17,884 bases of DNA, from the NCBI GenBank assembly GCA_937927265.1, contig CALBCO010000216.1, positions 1 to 17,884 of the forward strand. The letters are read 5' to 3'. Below are positions 13,773 to 17,884 of the stretch, piece after piece (within the stretch, counting starts at the first letter, position 1; each line of letters opens with the position of its first letter). Below the pieces are notes generated by a model. It saw only the letters and a list, made by a program, of their open reading frames with translations. It was not told the origin of the DNA and did not search any database. Made by a program: the position numbers and the translations under genes. The DNA comes from an uncultured Verrucomicrobiae bacterium. Lineage in GTDB: Bacteria; Verrucomicrobiota; Verrucomicrobiia; Palsa-1439.

Positions 13773-13849
13773 TGGTGGGCGCGACAGGACTTGAACCTGT
13801 GACCTCGCGGGTGTGATCCGCGCGTTCTAGCCAACTGAACTACGCGCCC
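13773..13849 (-). tRNA. tRNA-Val (anticodon CAC)
   Basis: On the minus strand GGGCGCG (5', ending at 13849) pairs perfectly with CGCGCCC, followed by A and an encoded CCA (13775-13773). The D arm is GTTC/GAAC. The anticodon stem CGCGG/CCGCG encloses loop ATCACAC, giving anticodon CAC at 13815-13813 (reads GTG, valine). The T arm ACAGG-TTCAAGT-CCTGT is standard. 77 nt in all; all four stems pair fully. Confidence 0.95.
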
Positions 13850-13867
13850 GTGAAAACGATGACGCGC

Positions 13868-13896
13868 ACCGTACCAATCGTTACCGAAGATTTCAA
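13868..13896 (-). promoter_or_regulatory. Promoter of tRNA-Val
   Basis: Minus-strand TTGAAA (13896-13891), 17-bp spacer, TACGGT (13873-13868), ending 18 nt before the mature tRNA 5' end. Good -35, moderate -10, and distance suited to a short 5' leader. Confidence 0.5.
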
Positions 13897-13976
13897 CTTG
13901 AATTCTACAATCAAATTGTCCCCCCCGGATTGTTGCCCGCAAGAAAACACTTTCCACCCGCCCCCTCATGCCATCG

Positions 13977-14004
13977 AAAGCACCGCTGGCGCGGCGCACT
14001 CCAT
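13977..14004 (-). repeat. Dispersed GC-rich repeat, copy 1 (partial)
   Basis: Minus-strand copy of the unit ATGGAGTGCGCCGCGCCAGC followed by GGTGCTTT. It matches copy 2 at 16792-16819 at 27 of 28 bases. It lacks the left hairpin arm found in copy 2, so it is a partial copy. Lies between tRNA-Val and nadB. Confidence 0.75.
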
Positions 14005-14050
14005 AACCGTTCGGGCTGACCGGCGGTCGCCCCGTGCCGCTCATCCCAGT

Positions 14051-15643
14051 TCAAGCTTTCCGCAGAATCGTGTCTCGTGCTTCGGGTAACAGCCCCGGAT
14101 AATCCAATGTATAGTGCAAACCCCGCGATTCCTTGCGCAACAAGGCGCTCTCGATCATCAACTCCGCCACCAACGCCAGATTACGCAACTCAATCAGATC
14201 GGCAGTCACCTTGTAGTCCCAGTAAAACTGATTGATCTCCCGTTGCAAATTCTGGATCCGCGCCCGCGCCCGTAACAGCCGTTTATCCGTCCGCACAATG
14301 CCCACATAATCCCACATCAAGCGCCGAATCTCGTCCCAGTTATGTGTGACAACCACCAACTCATCCGCATCTGCCGCACTACCGCTCTCCCAGGCCGGCA
14401 ACGCTTCGATGGACGTTTGACGTCCACTGGTCTCCCGCACCGCCGCGGCCGCCGCCCGATGGGCGACAACCAGCGCCTCCAACAACGAATTGCTCGCCAA
14501 CCGATTTGCCCCGTGCAGGCCGGTGCAGGCCACTTCGCCGGCGGCATACAACCCCGGTAAATCGGTCCGGCCGTCCACATCCGTCATCACCCCACCGCAC
14601 TGGTAATGCGCCGCGGGTACGACCGGCAACGGTTGCTTCGTCATGTCAAACCCATACTCTAGACACTTCGCATAGATGTTCGGAAAACGCTGTTTCACAA
14701 ACTGCGGGTCTTTGTGCGTGATGTCGAGCCACACACACTCGGCCCCGGTCTTTTTCATCTCCGCATCAATCGCGCGAGCCACAATGTCGCGTGGCGCGAG
14801 TTCGGCCTGCGGATGGTAGCGGCTCATGAACGGTTGGCCGTCCTTGCCGCGCAAGATTGCCCCTTCGCCGCGCACCGCTTCGCTGATGAGAAAATTGCGC
14901 GCCTCCCGGTGATAGAGGCAGGTTGGATGAAATTGCATGAACTCGAGATTGGCCACCCGGCAACCCGCCCGGTACGCCATCGCCACCCCGTCGCCGCTGG
15001 CAATGTCCGGGTTGCTCGTGTACAAGTACACTTTGCCCGAGCCGCCCGTCGCCAACAACGTCACCGGCGCGGCAAACACCTTGACGTCGTTCTTTTTTTC
15101 ATCCAGCGCGTAGCAGCCCACACAACGATTTTCGCCCGGTAACCTGGCTTTCTGCGAGGTGATCAAATCAATCGCCAGCATGTCCTCGAACACCGTGATT
15201 TGCGGTTCTGTGGCCACCACCGCCAACAACGCCCGCTCAATCTCCCGCCCTGTGATATCGCCAGCATGAAGCACACGCCGTTGCGAATGGCCGCCCTCCC
15301 GTCCGAGGTCGAAATGTCCGGGACTTTGTTGCGCAAACTGTACACCCCACTCGATCAGCTCCCGGACCAACACCGGCCCTTCGCGCACAATCTGCCGCAC
15401 GACCGCTTCGTTGCACAGCCCCGCTCCGGCTACGAGCGTGTCGTGCACATGGGACTCGAACGAATCCTCCGCCGACATCACCGCCGCGATCCCCCCTTGC
15501 GCGTAATTTGTGTTCGAATCGGCCCGATGTTTCTTGGTGATCAGGCCAACGCGCCCGGCGCACGCTGCCCGCAACGCAAACACCAGCCCGGCAATCCCGC
15601 TGCCGATCACCAGAAAGTCAAAATTGTGTTGTTGTGTGCTCAC
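14051..15643 (-). CDS. nadB: L-aspartate oxidase
   Basis: 530 residues, the usual size. NadB oxidises L-aspartate to iminoaspartate with FAD, the first step of de novo NAD synthesis; quinolinate synthase NadA, not seen here, takes the product. The dinucleotide-binding motif is VIGSGIAGL (12-20). Other family blocks are HRADSNTNYAQGGIAAV, EFMQFHPTCLY, EAVRGEGAIL, ELAPRDIVARAI, HYQCGGVMTD and GLYAAGEVACTGLHGANRLASNSLLE-type FAD binding near residue 365. The C-terminal helical domain (~430-530) is present. The start is GTG 15643; an ATG 7 nt upstream is out of frame and no Shine-Dalgarno is close. Only 27 bp separate it from the divergent reductase gene, so its promoter must lie at least partly inside that gene. 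A succinate dehydrogenase/fumarate reductase flavoprotein is less likely given the aspartate oxidase motifs. Confidence 0.95.
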   Translation of the reverse strand: MSTQQHNFDFLVIGSGIAGLVFALRAACAGRVGLITKKHRADSNTNYAQGGIAAVMSAEDSFESHVHDTLVAGAGLCNEAVVRQIVREGPVLVRELIEWGVQFAQQSPGHFDLGREGGHSQRRVLHAGDITGREIERALLAVVATEPQITVFEDMLAIDLITSQKARLPGENRCVGCYALDEKKNDVKVFAAPVTLLATGGSGKVYLYTSNPDIASGDGVAMAYRAGCRVANLEFMQFHPTCLYHREARNFLISEAVRGEGAILRGKDGQPFMSRYHPQAELAPRDIVARAIDAEMKKTGAECVWLDITHKDPQFVKQRFPNIYAKCLEYGFDMTKQPLPVVPAAHYQCGGVMTDVDGRTDLPGLYAAGEVACTGLHGANRLASNSLLEALVVAHRAAAAAVRETSGRQTSIEALPAWESGSAADADELVVVTHNWDEIRRLMWDYVGIVRTDKRLLRARARIQNLQREINQFYWDYKVTADLIELRNLALVAELMIESALLRKESRGLHYTLDYPGLLPEARDTILRKA

Positions 15644-15670
15644 AAGGCATTGTCTTACTCTCCGTCAATC
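15644..15670. promoter_or_regulatory. 27-bp divergent spacer between nadB and the reductase gene
   Basis: Plus strand: TTGTGT (15632-15637, inside nadB), 18 bp, TACTCT (15656-15661), 9 nt before ATG 15671. Minus strand: TTGCTT, 17 bp, TAAGAC (15657-15652), 8 nt before GTG 15643. The -10-like boxes overlap. All boxes are weak matches; neither gene has a clear Shine-Dalgarno. Confidence 0.3.
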
Positions 15671-16582
15671 ATGAAAGCAATCCGCGTTCACCAATGGGGC
15701 AGGCCGGAGGTTCTGCAGCTCGAAACCGCGTCAGACCCACAGCCCGCCGCCGGTCAAATCCGCGTCCACGTCAAAGCCGTGGGCGTCAACCCGGTGGATA
15801 CCTACATTCGCGCTGGCGAGTATGCGATCAAACCGCCCTTGCCCTACACGCCCGGCTGCGAAGCGGCGGGGGTGCTCGACAGCGGCGAACGAGTGTACAC
15901 CTTCGGCACGGTGGCCGGATTGGTGCTGGGCAGTTATGCCGAGCAAATCCTCTGCGAACCCTGGCAGGTCCACCCGCTACCGGCCAGGCTGACCTTTGCA
16001 CAGGGCGCCGCCATCGGCGTCGCGTACACCACGGCTTATCGAGCGTTGTTTGAGCGGGGACGCGCGCAACCCGGCGAGACGGTGCTCATCCACGGCGCAA
16101 GCGGGGGTGTGGGTTTGGCGGCAGTGCAGTTGGCGGTGGCGCACGACTGCCGGGTGATCGGCACCGCCAGCACCGAACGGGGACGGCAACTGGTCCGCGA
16201 GCAAGGCGCACACATCGTGTGCGAACACCACGCCGTCACGGAAACGCCGGACGTGATTGTGGAGATGTTGGCCAACGTCAATCTGGCTGGTGACCTCGAA
16301 CTGATTGGCCGGCGGGGCCGGATCGTGGTGGTGGGCAACCGCGGCACGATTGAAATCAATCCGCGATTTCTCATGACCAAAGATGCAACGATTGCCGGTT
16401 TTGCGATTGTGACGTTAGCGGCGGAGGAGAGCGAGGTGATTCACCGCGCCCTCGCCCCTGGCTTGGCCGATGGCACGTTGCGCCCCGTGGTGGGGCAAGA
16501 ATTCCCGCTGGCCGAAGCCGCGCGCGCACACGAAGCCGTTATGCAGTCCGGCGCAGCCGGCAAGATTGTGTTGCGAATCTGA
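15671..16582 (+). CDS. Zeta-crystallin-like NADPH:quinone reductase (MDR family)
   Basis: 303 residues. Medium-chain dehydrogenase/reductase without structural or catalytic zinc ligands. An N-terminal GroES-like domain (~1-120, with VGVNPVDTYIRAG and PYTPGCEAAGV) precedes a Rossmann domain with HGASGGVGLAAVQLA (141-155), the NADPH-binding AxxGxxG form. The run IVEMLANVNLAGDLELI and VVGNRGTIEINPR (~196-233) closely follows animal zeta-crystallin, a one-electron quinone reductase. The enzyme should reduce quinones or reactive alkenals in the cytosol. ATG 15671 gives the family's exact N-terminus (MKAIRVHQWGRPEVL); the frame is open much further upstream but that part is antisense to nadB. Cofactor and substrate are inferred from family. 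Confidence 0.9.
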   Translation: MKAIRVHQWGRPEVLQLETASDPQPAAGQIRVHVKAVGVNPVDTYIRAGEYAIKPPLPYTPGCEAAGVLDSGERVYTFGTVAGLVLGSYAEQILCEPWQVHPLPARLTFAQGAAIGVAYTTAYRALFERGRAQPGETVLIHGASGGVGLAAVQLAVAHDCRVIGTASTERGRQLVREQGAHIVCEHHAVTETPDVIVEMLANVNLAGDLELIGRRGRIVVVGNRGTIEINPRFLMTKDATIAGFAIVTLAAEESEVIHRALAPGLADGTLRPVVGQEFPLAEAARAHEAVMQSGAAGKIVLRI

Positions 16583-16862
16583 GTGAGTGCTCGGGTGGTG
16601 ACTCCCTGCAACGGGCTAATCAGGGCCTGAATCATTAGCGCAGTGCTGAACGGTTCATCTTGGGGTGAACAGTTCTCGTGAGGTTGGTTTCTCGCGGTAC
16701 AAGCTCACATCATTCTCTCCAACCCTCGCGCCTCGCCAATCACGGCTGGAAAAGCGGCGTTGTCTCACCGCGCTCCAAGACGCTGGCGCGGATGGAGTGC
16801 GCCGCGCCAGCGGCGCTTTGGTGACCGGGAAAAACTGTTGGGGCCGTGCGGACGATCAGGGA
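16583..16862. other. Intergenic stretch between two convergent genes
   Basis: About 280 bp between the 3' ends of the reductase gene and panC. It contains the hairpin repeat at 16775-16821 and, earlier, a small GTTCA/TGAAC hairpin near 16651-16670. No convincing gene is seen; frames crossing it have no protein-like features. Confidence 0.45.
16775..16821 (+). repeat. REP-like hairpin repeat, copy 2 (complete)
   Basis: CGCTGGCGCGG (16781-16791) and CCGCGCCAGCG (16802-16812) form a perfect 11-bp stem around a 10-nt loop, with outer CCAA/TTGG pairing (16775-16778 with 16818-16821). The loop and right arm (16792-16819) recur on the minus strand at 13977-14004 with one mismatch. It lies between converging genes, as REP elements often do, and could also slow transcription from either side. 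Confidence 0.75.
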
Positions 16863-17768
16863 TCAGAACGTCAGGTTATCAATCAACCGAGTCTTGCCGA
16901 TGTAGCAAGCAATCAACGCGACGTGACCGCGTTGGGCTTCGGTGACCGGTTCAAGAGACTCAGGATGGACGATCCGCACGTAATCCGGCCGCGCAGACGG
17001 AGCCAGTTCGAGGGTGCGCATCATCGCCGCTTCCAGACGGCGGGCGTTGTGTTCGCCTTGGGCAAACAAATCCTTGGCCACAGAGAGCGCCTTCCACAAC
17101 ACTGTCGCCTGCGCGCGTTCCAACGCGTCGAGATACTGGTTGCGGCTGCTCAGGGCGAGACCGTCGGGCTCGCGCACGGTGGGCACAGGCACAATCTCGA
17201 TGGGATAATGTAAATCACGCACCAGCCGTTCGATGATTTTGAGTTGCTGGTAGTCTTTCATCCCAAACACCGCGACCGACGGCTGGACAATATTGAACAA
17301 CTTCGCCACCACCGTGCAGACGCCGCGGAAATGACCGGGCCGCGTGTCGCTTTCGAGATGTTGCGAGAGGACGGTTTCCTCCACAAATGTCGAGTAGTGC
17401 AGCCCGCGAATCGCCGCAGGCACGGTCGGCTGCCCGCTCAACGTCGGCTCCTGCGACCAAATGCCGCCGACGTACATCTCTTCGTCGGACGGCGCAAACA
17501 CCACATCCACCAACTCCCGCTGGCAGAGCTTGCTGTCGGCGTCCAAATCACGCGGGTATCTGCGAAAATCCTCTGCGGGGCCGAATTGAGTCGGGTTGAC
17601 GTAGATGCTCACTGCAACCAACGCCCCCTTCTCGCGCGCTTTGCGAATCAACATCGCGTGGCCTTCGTGCAACGCGCCCATCGTCGGCACCAACGCCACC
17701 CGTCGGCCCGCCCGGCGCACGGCTTCCGACGCCTGTTGCATCTCCCGCACGCTGCGAATCAGTTCCAT
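16863..17768 (-). CDS. panC: Pantothenate synthetase
   Basis: 301 residues against a usual ~280. PanC joins pantoate and beta-alanine with ATP to make pantothenate, a CoA precursor. Visible motifs: ALVPTMGALHEGHAMLI (25-41, the HxGH nucleotidyl-transferase signature), IYVNPTQFGPAEDFRRYPR (55-73), RPGHFRGVCTVVAKLFNIVQP (143-163), FGMKDYQQL (168-176) and DGLALSSRN (202-210, the KMSKS-like loop). About 18-20 extra residues lie at ~102-125 (IWSQEPTLSGQPTVP region), just before the usual STFVEE/LSQHLE segment. No other pan gene is in the window. A strong promoter ends 6 nt before ATG 17768, with no ribosome site in between. The 3' end faces the reductase gene. Confidence 0.95.
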   Translation of the reverse strand: MELIRSVREMQQASEAVRRAGRRVALVPTMGALHEGHAMLIRKAREKGALVAVSIYVNPTQFGPAEDFRRYPRDLDADSKLCQRELVDVVFAPSDEEMYVGGIWSQEPTLSGQPTVPAAIRGLHYSTFVEETVLSQHLESDTRPGHFRGVCTVVAKLFNIVQPSVAVFGMKDYQQLKIIERLVRDLHYPIEIVPVPTVREPDGLALSSRNQYLDALERAQATVLWKALSVAKDLFAQGEHNARRLEAAMMRTLELAPSARPDYVRIVHPESLEPVTEAQRGHVALIACYIGKTRLIDNLTF

Positions 17769-17774
17769 GCCACG

Positions 17775-17803
17775 AATCTAGCCCTCCCGCCGTGAATTGA
17801 CAA
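17775..17803 (-). promoter_or_regulatory. Promoter of panC
   Basis: Minus-strand TTGTCA (17803-17798), exact 17-bp spacer, TAGATT (17780-17775), then 6 nt to ATG 17768. Good matches in both boxes. A normal transcription start would fall at or next to the ATG, implying a leaderless mRNA. Its -35 overlaps the opposite promoter's -35 by five bases. Confidence 0.6.
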
Positions 17804-17825
17804 CCCCAACCATTTTGTGTCTATT
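17797..17825 (+). promoter_or_regulatory. Promoter of the gene starting at 17836
   Basis: TTGACA (17797-17802, perfect consensus), 17-bp spacer, TCTATT (17820-17825), then 10 nt to ATG 17836. No Shine-Dalgarno is present in those 10 nt (only CGCC repeats). Confidence 0.55.
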
Positions 17826-17835
17826 CGCCGCCGCC

Positions 17836-17884
17836 ATGAATGACAGTTACCTCCAAGAGTTATTTGCCGACCGCATTGGCGGCC
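17836..17884 (+). CDS. Start of a gene, possibly a class I/II aminotransferase; cut by window edge
   Basis: Only 16 codons are present (MNDSYLQELFADRIGG). The preceding promoter-like boxes and divergent layout support a real start. The sequence L-F-A-(D/E)-R-I-G-G near the N-terminus reminds me of LL-diaminopimelate aminotransferase-like proteins of PVC bacteria, but 16 residues cannot prove it. Treat the product as unassigned. Confidence 0.45.
   Translation, partial: MNDSYLQELFADRIGG

Noticed and set aside
13700..14044. Minus-strand frame across tRNA-Val
   Set aside because: Overlaps the tRNA and repeat copy 1; its VRRASGA stretch is just the translated repeat.
15200..15670. Upstream extension of the quinone reductase frame
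   Set aside because: Antisense to nadB; the family N-terminus begins exactly at ATG 15671.

Overview
The window is about 17.9 kb of GC-rich bacterial chromosome, with no phage, plasmid, CRISPR or IS content that I can see. The gene mix is a CpxP/Spy-like and ECF sigma envelope cassette, a YfhO-type membrane protein, large secreted HEAT/solenoid proteins, bacterial nadB, panC and ilvD, and short dispersed GC-rich repeats. This suggests a Verrucomicrobiota-like organism (PVC group), but that is inference from gene content, not a proven assignment.

Layout, left to right. (1) 1-1946, minus: the N-terminal 648 residues of a glucoamylase-like (alpha/alpha)6-barrel glycoside hydrolase that runs off the left edge. 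(2) 2016-3797, plus: a four-gene stress cassette with a secreted Spy/CpxP-like protein, an ECF sigma factor, a one-TM putative anti-sigma factor and a membrane-anchored CnrX/Spy-like sensor. (3) 3798-4126: a gap holding a 26-bp near-perfect palindrome and a promoter. (4) 4127-8200, plus: a soluble globin-coupled histidine kinase (globin-PAS-HisKA-HATPase) followed without a gap by a YfhO-family membrane protein. (5) 8009-8500, minus: a small HEAT-type lipoprotein overlapping the 3' end of the YfhO gene. (6) 8581-10833, plus: dihydroxy-acid dehydratase (ilvD) with an unusual insertion of roughly 170 residues that looks like an NTF2/SnoaL domain. (7) 10915-13653, plus: a secreted protein with a solenoid of about 26-27 residues per repeat plus HEAT repeats. 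(8) 13773-13849, minus: tRNA-Val(CAC). (9) 14051-15643, minus: nadB; 15671-16582, plus: a zeta-crystallin-like quinone reductase. (10) 16863-17768, minus: panC; 17836 to the right edge, plus: the start of another gene.

The most interesting points are the ilvD insertion, the globin-coupled kinase tied to a YfhO protein, and a recurring promoter layout. Most first genes lack a Shine-Dalgarno sequence and have a -10-like box 6-10 nt before the start codon, often with a -35 box exactly 17 bp upstream, which suggests leaderless mRNAs. Most operon-internal genes, and the ECF-cassette lead gene, do have Shine-Dalgarno sequences. The panC promoter and the one facing away from it appear to share a -35 element.

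Functionally, nadB (NAD), panC (pantothenate/CoA) and ilvD (branched-chain amino acids and the pantothenate precursor ketoisovalerate) are biosynthetic. The sigma cassette and globin kinase are sensory: envelope/metal stress and probably oxygen or another heme ligand. No response regulator is present in the window.
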